From contig JALGQZ010000001.1 of assembly GCA_023105745.1 (NCBI GenBank), positions 55,765,937-55,829,936 on the forward strand: a DNA stretch of 64,000 nucleotides. The letters run 5' to 3'. The stretch's first letter is position 1, and each line of letters starts with the position of its first letter. Positions 44,887-56,588 of the stretch are shown here, piece after piece. The stretch comes from Austropuccinia psidii. Lineage: Eukaryota > Basidiomycota > Pucciniomycetes > Pucciniales > Sphaerophragmiaceae. Below the pieces are notes generated by a model, which ran no database searches, was not told the origin of the DNA, and saw only the letters and a list, made by a program, of their open reading frames with translations. The translations under genes were made by a program, and so were the position numbers.

Positions 44887-45990
44887 GATCCATTTTACTT
44901 TCATCAAAATGGCAACACTATTCCCACTTTCAAACATGATTTTCACTGGTTTTTCTCTGTATTATCACCGCAAGCTACATCTATTTCAAAAACAATCCCT
45001 AGTATTAAGCCCATCACAAGTCAGTTACCAACCCCAATTAATATATCAACACACCCTAATACCCCTGAAAAACTTCATGAACAATCCTTATTGTGGCATC
45101 AATGGCTATCTCATCTATCTTTAAGGAATTTATTGTGCCTGATTACATTTGCTGCTGCGGAAGGAATACCTCAACAGAAGCTAGAAATCAAATCTGTTTT
45201 TCAATCCTGTGCAATGGCCAAAAGCTGACATACAGCCATTTGGTCACCTACAAGAAATATTATTAACACCCCTGGTGATGTGATATGCACCAATCTGATT
45301 GGTCCCATCTTGAAGAGTATTGACAACAAGAAATAAATTCTGATTGCTCAAGATGTTTTCTCCCGACTAGTAGTGGCAATTCCTCTTCAAGATAAAACGG
45401 AAGCCAAAATCGAACTCAAGACATGAATGACTTGATTCAACAGCCACACTTCATACAGAATTCACAGATTACGGACCAACAACGGATCTGAATTAAAGAA
45501 CCAATTCTTACATGACTTCTGCTCTCAACAAGGAATTATTCAAGGATTCAGTGCACCATACAAGCATCACCAGAATGGGAAACTTGAACAAAAAAACCAA
45601 ACATTATCTGAAATGTCAAGAACATCCCTTATCAGTGCTAATATGCCCCCATCACTATGGACATTCGCATTCAAACATGCGGCATGGATCTTCAATTGAG
45701 TATTACACGTTGAAGAACAAAAAACTCCTGATGAAATTATGACAGGTAGGAAACCTTCTTTTTCATTTATTAAGAGTTTTTGGTGCTAAAATTTACATTC
45801 ATAATCACCTTCACCAAAAAGAAATTCATGTTAGGGCAACAGTTGGATATCATCTGGGCATCACTCCCAAGTCTAAAGCTTGGTCTTTTTGGATACCTGG
45901 ACATGACAAAGTGGTGTGATCAGCTTCTGTCAAGTTTGACAAGAAAACCTTTTTTCCCGGCCCATCCAGACCAGGAGCAGTCCTCTCAAC
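44887..45990 (+). pseudogene. Integrase of copia element E
   Basis: A GAG-pre-integrase motif (LLWHQWLSHLSLRNL) and zinc region are followed by the core. Two catalytic Asp positions appear as Asn: CTNLIGPI and RTNNGSEL, where CTDLIGP and RTDNG are usual. HHQNGKLEQKNQTL keeps the Glu. Stops lie near 45228, 45334, 45424, 45430 and 45699. It is inactive. Confidence 0.82.
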
Positions 45991-45997
45991 CATACAA

Positions 45998-47614
45998 GTG
46001 ACCAACATCACCGACAATTTGATGGTAAAGGAGATAAGTCAGCAAGATACATTAATTACTTCAATGAACTCATCCCATGACATGAATGATATTCTTCCAA
46101 CCTCCTACAATGAAGAGCTGAAGTCAAGGGAGGCAATTGTGGAAGAAATAAATAGTATGTGGGATGAAAATGTATTCAAAAAAATTCTTTTATCTCATGT
46201 TTCAAAATCAACAAAGAGGGAAGATATTCTGAGCACAAGATGGGTATTTGTCAAGAAACCAGCACCCTTAAGATTCAAAGCAAGACTTGTGGAATGAGGT
46301 TTTCGATAAGTACAGGGCATAAACTTTGATTAAACCTTTGCACCTACACCTACTTTTGTGGAATTAAGACTCCTACTAGCAATATCATGCAAACATCAAT
46401 GGCCCCTGAAAATATTTGATGTCAAAGTAGCATTCCTTCATAGCTACATTGACATGCCGGTATACCTATGGCCACCAAAAGTTTTAGAGACAGGCAAGTA
46501 CAATGTTCTACAATTAAACAAGTCACTCTATGGCACAAAGCAGGCTGCTAGATGCTAGTGGATGCACCTTACTGCAATTCTGAAGGATAATGGTTTCGCT
46601 GCTAATGAAGAAGACCCAAGTAGCTACTCTTACAAGAGTACATTGGGAAATGCCTTGCTATGGATCCACGTAGATGACGGTTCTCTAACGGCATCTTCTG
46701 AAAAACTTCTTTCACATCTAATACTTCAGCTGAGTTCAAAACTAAACATCAAATGGGACGATTATGTTTCATCTCTAGTTGGTATTACAATATCTCATGT
46801 TAAGGGTGGGTACATTCTATCACAACAAGAACTGATTGTCAAAGCAGTAGGGATGACAAACAATACGACAACTACAACTTTGCCACTTCTCCACAATTGC
46901 AACTTAATCTCCAACCCTACTTCAACAATGGATATTGCATACCTCCAGCGAATTAGTATACTATTATACATATCTCAAGGTTCAAGACCGGATATTACTT
47001 TTGCTGTGAATTACCTGGAACAATTTTCAATGGGCACAGATGTATCTCACTGGCATGCCCTTGAACATTTTCTGTCTGATCTCTGACAATTGGCCAGCAC
47101 TGGCACTTGGATCTTTCCACAATGCAAGGGTAATGCTTTTGAATGTTATACTGATGCGAAGTGGGGAGGAGAAGGTAACTGATCCACACACAGTTTTTTG
47201 ATGCTCTACCATGGCAGTCCTATCTCTTTGCAATCAAAAAGACAGCCCAAAGTTGCAGGATCTACCTGTCAAGCTGAGTACATTGCCCTTTCTTTTTCTG
47301 CCAAAGAATGCACTTGGCTATCTAATTTATTCTTAGGAATTACTGGTATACATACCCCCAAAATATTTTCTGACAAGGCTGCAATCAATATTTCCAGCAA
47401 CGTTGCGAGCAGAAAACAAACCCAACATCTGGTACGGGAAATTAATTACATCAATGAGCTCCTCTGCAAGGGTTCCGTCACAATAGAGTGGATCTTGACT
47501 AAGCATCGATTAGCCAACATCTTGACAAAAGCCTTGGGAAGACTCAATGTCAAAAAATTTATAGATTTTATTTACAAAGGCTGTATTTGTGGAGGGGAGT
47601 GTAATGAAACCTAA
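45998..47614 (+). pseudogene. RT and RNase H of copia element E
   Basis: A single frame with RT motifs (ILSTRWVFVKKP, IFDVKVAFLHSYI, LNKSLYGTKQAAR, WIHVDDGSLT) and RNase H (QRQPKVAGSTCQAEYIAL, SDKAAINISSN, HLVREINYINELL). Stops at about 46295, 46307, 46331, 46556, 47084 and 47179 look like former CGA, CAA or TGG codons. HVDD replaces the more usual YVDD. The frame ends inside the 3' LTR. Confidence 0.88.
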
Positions 47615-47832
47615 ACAAGTTTCATAATTATTTCATGATATTCCACCAACCACAATTTGACACAAATACGATGTACCTGTAATCAATATAAAAGATGCCA
47701 CGATTCTCATTGATTCTCCTCTCTTCAGGGGAGATCTAATCTTTTTATTAATTTTCATTTTATATCTTTTAAAATTCTTCTTAAATATAGGGGAGATTGT
47801 AATTAAAATCTATATAAGCTATAAATATATTG
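47600..47832 (+). mobile_element. 3' LTR of copia element E, truncated
   Basis: It starts TGTAATGAAACCTAAAC after the purine tract GGAGGGGAG and follows the 5' LTR to ATAAATATAT, where similarity stops. About 80 bp of the LTR end are missing, so no target duplication can be checked. Confidence 0.85.
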
Positions 47833-48493
47833 AGAGTGATGAGAATTGGGAAAATCGGACTGCTTTGGCTGCTTCTGCTGGTAGTTTAATTACTCATGCC
47901 GGACTAATGCTGGTGGTAGTTTAACTAGTCATTCCGGACTAATGCTGCTGGTAGTTTAACTAGTCGTGCCGGACCATTGCTTCTGGTAGTTTACCTAGTT
48001 GTGCCGGACTATTCTGGATGCTCAACAGCAACCTGTACACAATGATAGTATTATCTTGAGACTCAAACACTGTGTGGCACCCAGGCGGAGAGACAGCTTT
48101 TAACCTGTAAAGAAGTAGGGAACCAAAAGTTCCACCCTACACCATTCACCCCTGGCAAACAGCTGATCTTAACCCCCCCGCATCGCACAGTCAGATGACT
48201 AGTCAAATCCGTATGACATGTCTTGTAACTTCAGCTTTTTTTTAATCTCTTGTAAACATTTCTTCATCACTCACCTCTCTTTTTTTTTATATCAATCTAA
48301 ATTTCAATCAACCTTTTTTTGATTTCTCCATTTCTCTTTGTCTCAATTCAAAATACTCTACGACATTATTCCACTTGTTTTCTTACTTTCTCAGGTATTT
48401 GAAAAGAAGAAACCCAAAAGTCAGTCTTCAATCCTGTTGATGGAGCTCTGCATGTGCCCCAAATGTCAACAGAACACCATTACGGATGCTGAA
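47833..48493. other. Flank without recognised gene
   Basis: Sequence between copia E and the LTR of element H. It contains the 35-bp minisatellite at 47880-48019 and a pyrimidine-rich stretch (48230-48390). I see no ORF of note. Confidence 0.5.
47880..48019 (+). repeat. 35-bp minisatellite, four units
   Basis: Units start at 47880, 47915, 47950 and 47985, each GGTAGTTTAACTAGTCGTGC followed by CGGACTAATGCTGCT, with a few substitutions between units. It is more GC-rich than its surroundings. Confidence 0.85.
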
Positions 48494-49232
48494 TGTCACA
48501 GGGGCTCTTCTAAATGAAGAGGGCCTGGCACTCACTTATGGAGGGCTCAAAGATATGGTAAGAAGGGATACACTTAAGAGTGTTAAAGATTAATTACTAA
48601 AAGAATAAATATAAGAAAAGCAGCAACAATAAATAAGAGTAAGAAATAGAAGAGCCAACCACAAACAAGTCCAAGTCCACTGTTTCAACCTGTCAGAATG
48701 GAAAGAGAAGCGTTAATAAGGATATGGCCACCCAACTCATACTGTACAGGCAAAGAGAGAAAACGCAAAGACTAATTTAAAATTAAATAATTATAATATC
48801 CAAATATAAGGATAAGAATAATTATGAAATAATAAATAAACTAAATTAATTAACTGGGGAAAAGTCCCCAGGGGGGAGAAAGAGGGGCTGGTATATGTGA
48901 GAATCACCAGCCCTGATCCAGAGGAAGAATTTTCATGAGAGGATTCAATTATTGAATTGAGTCTGGCCAATACAGGTTCTATACAGCTGTACAGAACCTG
49001 TAAAAGAGATGTGGTGTATTTGAGTGATCATACAGTTTATACTGGTGTATTGGAACTGTATTGGGTGAATCCAACCTGTACAGGTATTGACAGGCTGTAT
49101 TGAGGTACCAAGCTGTATAACTGTTTCAGAATGAAGATTGCTGAGACTGAATGCTGATACAAGTGCTGGATCTGCTGATTTGAGATGCTTGAGTGGGTGT
49201 ATGAATGAATACCCTTACCCCCTGATGCATGG

Positions 49233-51098
49233 TGTGGTATTCCATACCTTTTTACCAGTTTCAAGAGATTTTTTGGAAATTAAAAGTTGGAAAATCAAGA
49301 TCAAAATGACTAATTCAGGAAATCACCACTCAAAGTACATGATTAAAGATCACACACACTCAGGAATAACATCAATAGTAGGGAGGAATGGAAGATTTTA
49401 GCATTCACAATTGAAATATTCAATATACTTCTATAATTAAATGAGCAATAGAGGAATCTAATCTTATGGAATTATACAAGAAAACCTACATATAAGCCTT
49501 ACAGAATCAACAATAGGCTTAATACATACAGAAACTCAAAATTACATAGCAAAAGTAACATTGTAACATTATATCCACTCTAAATCCATCAAGAAGATTA
49601 TATTACTAAGAATTACAGTAACCAAATACAGTGCATGTGACACAAGGATCATATGACAGTATCCAATTCAACTCAATACATGAAAATCCACTAAAAACTT
49701 AAAAAATTACACAACAATACAGGAGCCCAAACAAGACTTATGCAGGCCACATGCATAAGATCTGTACAGTACACAGCCTCAGGATCATCAAATACAACTC
49801 AATTCAATTCAACTAGCTGAATGCAAGGAAAATACACTAAAACTGTAAACCACACAGCAATTAAAGTAATCAAGAATTAAAACTCAAGAAGATATCCCCG
49901 CATTACACAGCATAATCACCTGGAACTAAATAAATCTTACAAACAAATTATACAGGGGCTTATTCACATGACACCACCTTCGTCCTTAACTCACCAGCAT
50001 TAATTCCTCAAGGCTATGCAAGCTGACTAAAGCAGTGCAAAAGAGAAGTTACCTGATATTTTTATCAAAATCCCCACCAAGAAAAACATCTCAACCTTCA
50101 TTTTGACCAAACAAATGGAAAAAATATTTCAGTCATATGACACCATTCTCAATTTTACACACTAGCATTAATCTCTCAAGGCTGTGCAAGATTACTAATA
50201 CAGTGTAGCAGATAGGTCATCTGACTTTTGTTACAAAAAATCTACACCAGCAAAATTACCTCAAGGGCAAGAATAACACTTTACATGGAGAGCCCATGGG
50301 TACTTCTCACAACATAAAAAGAGGCCTCTCTCTCTCATTTTTCTCCTCTTTCCTCATGCAAATAATTATATACCAAGAAGGAGAATAATTAATCATCCCT
50401 TACTAGTAGGTTAATCTAGAAATTATTATTATTATTATTATTACATTACATTAAAAGTGATTTATATATAGCTGTAGATAACAGTAGGTCTGTCTATATT
50501 ATAAATTCATCTATTAGTGAAATACTCATATTCAACAAAATATTTATATTATACTATTCTCACTAGAAGAAAATCTATATCACCATTATTATTTTCACAA
50601 AATATATTTTACGTATTATCAAAATTATTTACCAACAACAGCTAGTTAAACTATCAAACAATATTATTATATTATCACTATTACTCAATTTTCTCATATT
50701 GAGCTATTATCCATTAAACAAAATACCTTCAACAAATAAAACAACTTAAAATCACCACTCAGTACTATTATATCTATTATTTATCTACTCAATTATTATC
50801 TTATCATCTTGAAATCACCTACAAATTCATTTATTTAAAGTTATTATTATTTTATCATTAGTCTTATTATTGAATAGGTCTGATAGAGACTGCTGAAAAG
50901 TCTTCTCTATTTGTAAAGCCACAATCTTAAATATTGATTTGTGAGCTCTGTAGGGAGATTGTTTAGTATATTCAGAGGGGCAGCTAAAACACCATTAGCA
51001 CCCTTGGTTACAGGATTATTTCAGCAATTCAAAACTGTTTACCTGTGATTTCCCCCTCAAGGACTGCCTTATCCAATCCCACCAAAAGGAGTTCCACA
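49233..51098 (+). mobile_element. 5' LTR of element G
   Basis: 1866 bp, starting TGTGGTATTCC and ending GGAGTTCCACA. CATAAAAAGAGG near 50313 followed by CTCTCTCTCTC looks like a TATA and initiator pair. TCTGGTGTCCCAACAGTGGC follows and is the probable primer-binding site (TGGTGTCC, two bases in). Confidence 0.92.
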
Positions 51099-51498
51099 TC
51101 TGGTGTCCCAACAGTGGCGATTTCAACTTCAACATTCAACAATCAGTCAATAATCAAGAAAGAAGATAATAAAATCAACATAACTCACAAAAATAATTAT
51201 CATTATCAAGAATTAACAATCAAAACTCTCATACAATCTGGAATCTGGAAACAAATCACATTCCAAATCATCATCACCATCACAATCCTCAAATCAATCA
51301 TATCATTTTTATTATCCAGTAAAAGAAGGAACACCAGAAAATCAAACACCTCAGGATATTGATTTACTTATTGCAACACCAAGAACAGAACAGAAGGAAA
51401 AGGAAGAATTAAGGAGATTTTTCTTCAAGTTAATTCAAGAAGCAAGGAAAAACAAGAGAAGTAAAAAAGAATTTAAAGGATCAGTTTATCAAGTAGAA

Positions 51499-54147
51499 AT
51501 GAATCAACAATCAACATCTGACTTACCACCATTACCTGAAGATACTGTAGAAGGACAGTATGCAGAAGAAAGTGAAGAGGAAGATCAAACAGTACAGATC
51601 CAAAGTCTTATGAAGCAAATGCAAGATTTATTATTAACACAAAGTAAAAAGAAAGGAAAAAGAAGGGAACAAACATCTTACACACCTGGAGCCAGTCCAA
51701 GTGAACAAACATTACCAAGGCATGTTAGGCCTGAAGACTCACCAATATCACCTACACCTGGTCCTAGAGCAACCTCTACTCCAGTAACAGAACCAAGAAC
51801 TCAAAGTCTCCCAAAGAAGGTATTTTTAACTACACCAAACCATCCAAGTCCATTACAAAAGGAAATTCCTAAGGTAACATCTCCTATTGTTAAGATAAGA
51901 GCTAAAGATTATAATCTTGTTTTTGATGGTAATGAAGTAGAAAAATTCATAAAGAGGGTAGAAGCAGCAGCTGAAATTGAAGGAGCTAGTGGAGAAGATA
52001 TAGCAAGACAAGTTATTTTTATGTCAGCATCTGAAGAAGTTAAGGAGAAAATTGAAGCAATGCAAGGTTATGAAGAAAGGAACTGGACAAAACTCAAAGA
52101 AGAAATTACTACAGAATGGGGAAGAGTAGAGCCAGACAGAAGATATAGACCAGAATCTTTGGAGAAGCTTTTCACTAATACCAAAAGAGCAGGAGGAATT
52201 AGAAACCTAGCTGAATACAAGAGATTTATTGGAGAATATGAAAAGATCACAAATTATCTGTACAAATATGGATATATTAGAAGGGAAGTTGAGCACAATG
52301 AAGAGCTCTATGCAAGTCTTTCACCTGAAATTAGGACTTCCATAATTAAGGAGATGAGAAGAGATAAGTTCATGATCCAAGCAAGGGATGGTGGATATAT
52401 TGTACCAGAAATGAAAGTGTTGAAGAGCTATATAGAGCAAGAACTAGAAACTGTGATCATATCAAGGGATAGATTAGAAGATAAAATTTCTCAGGAGGAA
52501 CTCAACTATGATTATTTAGATAAGGCACAAGAAAAGAAAGTTAAATTTGAAGATGACACCATGGAAAATGCCTTAAAAAAACTGAAGGAACTTAACAATA
52601 AAATTAAAGAACAACAAAGACCCAGGATTCAGGATCAAGAAGAAAAGAAGGAAATAAAAGACTTCATTAAGCAAATTAAAGAATTGACAGAAGCAGTACT
52701 ACCCCAAAATAAAACAGGTCAGGTACTCAAGCAGGAAAATCAATCAAGGTACCCAAAAGACAACTTACTACCTTTTTCACAAAAGCATATTCCTTATACA
52801 CCAGCACAAAACATACCAAGACCTTATGTAAAATGTTATTACTGTCTTGAAGAAGGACATTCAGTGAATAGATGCAACTACCTCTTTGAAGATCAAAATA
52901 GAAAATGGGTCAGCAGACAAGGAGGTGGATTTTTGTTTCCCAATTGGCAAAGAGTACCAACAGATGGAAAGATATCCCCAAAGAAGTTAGTGGAAGACTT
53001 TGCAAAAGAACAGGAAGAAATTATCAAGAAAAGAAAAGAAAATGAAGCTAAAGAATCAACACACCAACCTAAAGAAGTAAACCTAATACAAGTAAAGAAA
53101 AATGACATTTCAACAGCTATAGCCAAAATTGAAGATTGGGGAAGCTGGCAGCCACCAACTATATCATCAGCATTAAATTCCTTAAAAGGAATTTCTCTCA
53201 AATACAAGATTACCATAAACAAAGACCTCAAACCTCAAGAAAATCCCATAGTTCAGGGAGAAAGTATGGACTCAACCTCAAAAGTTAAAGAATCTACAGA
53301 ATTAAATGAAATCTTGGAAAATATCATGGATAATCAACTGAAAAATGGAAATGATTATGGTCAAGAAACTGCAAAGAAAGAATCCAAAAAACCCAACATA
53401 AAAAATAATGGGGATAAAGGCAAATCACTCTTACCACAAGAAGTAACCAGTCCACCAATTTCATTTTCAAATTTAATCCAACCAGAAGCTTCACACAAGC
53501 AGGACAACAATTTTCAACCTTTTCCCCCAAATATGGTAAACATTGACCCAAGGCTTATTATGGAAAACAAAGATATTATCAAACAAAATCTAAAGAAGTC
53601 AAAAATTGGAATAGGAGAATCAGAAAAAGAATTGGCAAAAGAACTCATTCAAGAACCAAAAGAAGAATCAGAGACTTATCTTCCCAAAGAAAATAACCTA
53701 TGTCATATCCACACACCCAATAAGGATCCAATATTCCTACAATATCCTCAACACTTTAAAGCTTTCCACCCAAGCATAGAGTTGAATAAGGAAATACAAC
53801 CTGAAAATAAAGCTAGAAAGAAAGTGGTAACTTTAGAAAAAGAAAGTAAAATTACCAAAAATGAAGATTCAATTAGCTCAAGACCCAAAGATCCTACCAA
53901 CATCAGTATTCAAGCAAAAGAACATGAACATAAAATAACTCACCATCATGGACACTCACCACAACATAAAAATTATCTTGGAAGAGAAAATAAAAATGTC
54001 AAAAGGAACTTGGTCAAAGGGATAAGTCAAATATCTTATAAGAAGAAAAGAAGAAGGGCAAAACCATATGATAGGATTGCGCCAAATCAAAAATTATCCT
54101 CCAATTTACCATTACATTTGGCATACAGATATCAGGCTTCAATTTAA
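51499..54147 (+). CDS. Gag of element G with zinc knuckle and long disordered tail
   Basis: 882 codons from ATG 51499. The same frame is open back to about 51219 and looks coding (PQDIDLLIATPRTEQKEKEE), so the true start may be upstream, through splicing. The protein has an acidic then basic, Pro/Ser-rich start, a Gag domain (about residues 135-300: YNLVFDGNEVEKFIKRVE, GGIRNLAEYKRFIGEYE), and a CCHC knuckle (CYYCLEEGHSVNRC, about 451-464). FLFPNWQRVPTDG follows, as in gypsy Gag proteins of rusts from memory. The last 350 residues are rich in Lys, Glu, Asn and Ser and have no enzyme motif. The frame is fully intact, unlike every other ORF of an element here. Likely role: packaging of element RNA in particles. 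Confidence 0.88.
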   Translation: MNQQSTSDLPPLPEDTVEGQYAEESEEEDQTVQIQSLMKQMQDLLLTQSKKKGKRREQTSYTPGASPSEQTLPRHVRPEDSPISPTPGPRATSTPVTEPRTQSLPKKVFLTTPNHPSPLQKEIPKVTSPIVKIRAKDYNLVFDGNEVEKFIKRVEAAAEIEGASGEDIARQVIFMSASEEVKEKIEAMQGYEERNWTKLKEEITTEWGRVEPDRRYRPESLEKLFTNTKRAGGIRNLAEYKRFIGEYEKITNYLYKYGYIRREVEHNEELYASLSPEIRTSIIKEMRRDKFMIQARDGGYIVPEMKVLKSYIEQELETVIISRDRLEDKISQEELNYDYLDKAQEKKVKFEDDTMENALKKLKELNNKIKEQQRPRIQDQEEKKEIKDFIKQIKELTEAVLPQNKTGQVLKQENQSRYPKDNLLPFSQKHIPYTPAQNIPRPYVKCYYCLEEGHSVNRCNYLFEDQNRKWVSRQGGGFLFPNWQRVPTDGKISPKKLVEDFAKEQEEIIKKRKENEAKESTHQPKEVNLIQVKKNDISTAIAKIEDWGSWQPPTISSALNSLKGISLKYKITINKDLKPQENPIVQGESMDSTSKVKESTELNEILENIMDNQLKNGNDYGQETAKKESKKPNIKNNGDKGKSLLPQEVTSPPISFSNLIQPEASHKQDNNFQPFPPNMVNIDPRLIMENKDIIKQNLKKSKIGIGESEKELAKELIQEPKEESETYLPKENNLCHIHTPNKDPIFLQYPQHFKAFHPSIELNKEIQPENKARKKVVTLEKESKITKNEDSISSRPKDPTNISIQAKEHEHKITHHHGHSPQHKNYLGRENKNVKRNLVKGISQISYKKKRRRAKPYDRIAPNQKLSSNLPLHLAYRYQASI

Positions 54148-54222
54148 AATAAAAAAATTCTGCAACATAAAAAGGAAGAAAACAATTATTTCAGCACACA
54201 AATAGGTCAAAATACAGAGGAA

Positions 54223-55011
54223 ATGGACATTCATAAAAAATTCACTTACCCAACAAACACAGAAGATTGTGTGGAAAGCAAATCAGAGCCAAATGAAATA
54301 TATAGGTCAAATTCTATATATCATTCAACCAATTCCAAAGAAGAATACCCACCTACTCCACACCATCACTCTGATAAATATAATTCAAATTTGAATTTGG
54401 AAACAAATTACTTTTCTTTGGACAAAACCAAAGAAATCCAAATAAATAAAAATGAAGAAATAAATGAAGACATCAGTAACAGACAGAAGAAACAGGATAA
54501 AGAAGCTTTATTGAAACAACAAAATTTGGAAGAACTTGAAGCAGATGGAATTTTACTTACAGAGGACCAATTTCCCTGGGAAGGCTATACCAATTGGCAG
54601 CCTTTGAGGAATGAAAATTGCAACCTGGAATGGTACAAAATAACTGAACAAGATCATCAATGCTCAACCCAACATGTAAAATGGCTAGAAGAAATAAAGA
54701 AAGCACCAAATGAAAAAACAGCCAGTAAAAAAGAAAAACTTGCCAAGGAAGAAAAGGAATATTTTTGGATTACTCAGAATAAAAAGCTATGCCCAAGCTT
54801 GCAAGCCCATTTGGCAAGGCAATATCAAAGTTCAACACAAAATAAGGACAGGAAAGAAAATAATAACAAAAAAAATACCAATCATGATCATTTGGGTAAC
54901 AAAGAAGGGTTTCAAGATCAGCATCTCAATCAAGAAAGAAGAAATGAACTTACAGCCAAGAAGGCCAAATTCAAGAATAATCTTGACAATAAATTCTCAC
55001 ATCCTCAATGA
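54223..55011 (+). CDS. Second ORF of element G, hydrophilic, related to the Gag tail
   Basis: 263 codons from ATG 54223 in the same frame as gag, after a 75-bp gap with a TAA at 54145. It is rich in Lys, Asn, Glu and Gln. Two stretches echo the Gag tail: FPWEGYTNWQPLRN resembles IEDWGSWQPP, and NKKLCPSLQAHLARQYQSS resembles NQKLSSNLPLHLAYRYQAS. It may be a duplicated piece of the Gag tail, or once read through from it. No catalytic or membrane segment is visible, and its function is unknown. Confidence 0.65.
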   Translation: MDIHKKFTYPTNTEDCVESKSEPNEIYRSNSIYHSTNSKEEYPPTPHHHSDKYNSNLNLETNYFSLDKTKEIQINKNEEINEDISNRQKKQDKEALLKQQNLEELEADGILLTEDQFPWEGYTNWQPLRNENCNLEWYKITEQDHQCSTQHVKWLEEIKKAPNEKTASKKEKLAKEEKEYFWITQNKKLCPSLQAHLARQYQSSTQNKDRKENNNKKNTNHDHLGNKEGFQDQHLNQERRNELTAKKAKFKNNLDNKFSHPQ

Positions 55012-55072
55012 TCACAAACATAATAAAAAATAAAATAAATATAAAAAAAAACAAGTTTTCAAGTATAATTTT

Positions 55073-55076
<4 letters not shown>

Positions 55077-55117
<41 letters not shown>

Positions 55118-55134
55118 AATTATTTATTTTATTA

Positions 55135-55173
<39 letters not shown>

Positions 55174-55281
55174 ATCGATCAGCACTAAATAGGAAGAGTA
55201 CAGTACTGTATTAAGGAAAAAAAATTAATTAATTATTAATTTTTTTACTTTTATTTTTATTTTTATTTTCTAATCAACAAA

Positions 55282-55312
<31 letters not shown>

Positions 55313-55454
55313 TATATATAAAATATAATAAAAAAAAAAAAAAGAGAAAAAGAACAAAAAAAAAATCAAAAAAAATCAAAAAAAAGGAAAAAAAAGGAAA
55401 AACAATCGATCGCGATGGAAAGAGAAGGGTACAGCACTGTACATCACACAAACA

Positions 55455-55498
<44 letters not shown>

Positions 55499-55761
55499 TT
55501 TATTATTTTTTATTTTTTTTTTTTTTTAAAAAAAAACAAAAATATAAAATAATAAAAAACTATATAAAAAAAAAAAAGCATTGAACGCAATGGTAAAAGA
55601 AGAGTACTGTACTATACAGTACAGTGTAGAAGTTATAAAAAAAAAATCAAAATGATAAACAGACAGTAGAAGTTAGATTGAACAGTCAAGAAAAGAATAA
55701 CCCGCAGCTAGAAAACAAAAACCAAACACTTCAAATTTGAAGTATTCACACCCAGATACTT

Positions 55762-55801
<40 letters not shown>
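55077..55801 (+). repeat. Four A-tracts with three related palindromic units in element G
   Basis: A-runs of 36-39 nt are at 55077-55115, 55136-55171, 55456-55493 and 55763-55801. Between or beside them are three diverged copies of a unit reading roughly GATCGATCGCGATGGAAAGA then GAAGAGTACAGTACTGTA: 55172-55213, 55404-55444 and 55578-55624. Each ends in a palindrome: TACAGTACTGTA at 55199-55210, TACAGCACTGTA at 55430-55441, and arms GTACTGTA and TACAGTAC at 55604-55622. Run lengths may be affected by assembly. Confidence 0.8.
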
Positions 55802-55803
<2 letters not shown>

Positions 55804-56376
55804 ATAAAATAAATAATAAATAAATATCATTGTGTTAAATTTAACTTATTATTATTATTTATATTACATTGAAAATATTCTTATTACTTATTATTAAAAT
55901 CAAAATTATTATTACTGGTAAAATTAAATTAAATTTATTATTATTATTAAAAAAATTAAAATAAATTTATTATAAATTAAATTTATTATTATTATTAAAA
56001 AAATTAACTTTATTATCATTATTAAAAAAAAAGAATTTTTTTTTTTTTGTCACTTAAAATTTAAATTATACTTTACTTATTTATTTATTTTATATTTTTA
56101 AACAAATTATTTAAATTATTGAATTATATTTTTATTTATTAATCACTATATATATATTTCTAGTACATTTATACCCTCATGTATTTTTCATATTTTATAT
56201 ATTAATCATTATTATTTTCTTGATTAATTTTATCTTATTTTATATTATTATTTGAAAATTCTTATTATTATTATCATTTTTTTTTACTCCGAATTATTGT
56301 ATTATCATTTTAAAAAAAAATAAAAAAATAAAAAATTGTCATTATTATAAAAGGTGGAAAGTAGGTCACAATTATT
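55802..56376 (+). other. AT-rich non-coding part of element G
   Basis: Almost entirely A and T, with ATT and TTA microsatellites and no ORF. I see no gene or further ordered repeat here. Confidence 0.6.
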
Positions 56377-56390
56377 AAATGGAGAGGGGG
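56374..56390 (+). other. Internal copy of the polypurine tract of element G
   Basis: ATTAAATGGAGAGGGGG is identical to the tract ending at 57612, just before the 3' LTR. It is followed by TGCCCACCC. A weaker third form, CAAATGGAGAGG, is at 57347-57358. It could be a central polypurine tract that starts a second plus strand. Confidence 0.5.
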
Positions 56391-56588
56391 TGCCCACCCA
56401 TTTAATAATCATCAATGGGTTAGAGTGTAGAGCTGTCATGAAGAGGATGACATGGGTATTAATTTTACTCAAGAACATATGGGGTCTCAATATTGTTAAA
56501 TACAATAAAAGGAAAAACAACAAAACAAAACTCACCAAAATCAATCAAATTAGTAAAACAATAATACCAACCAAATTACTGCAAGAAA

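Larger units (their letters stand above)
41604..47832 (+). mobile_element. Ty1/copia element E, decayed
   Basis: LTRs at 41604-41943 and 47600-47832 enclose gag, protease, integrase, RT and RNase H in that order, the copia order. The 3' LTR is cut short, and a solo LTR of family D sits inside. Nearly every stop can be explained by C-to-T or G-to-A. Confidence 0.92.

Noticed and set aside
55008..55214. Poly-lysine ORF
   Set aside because: Produced by the A-tracts.
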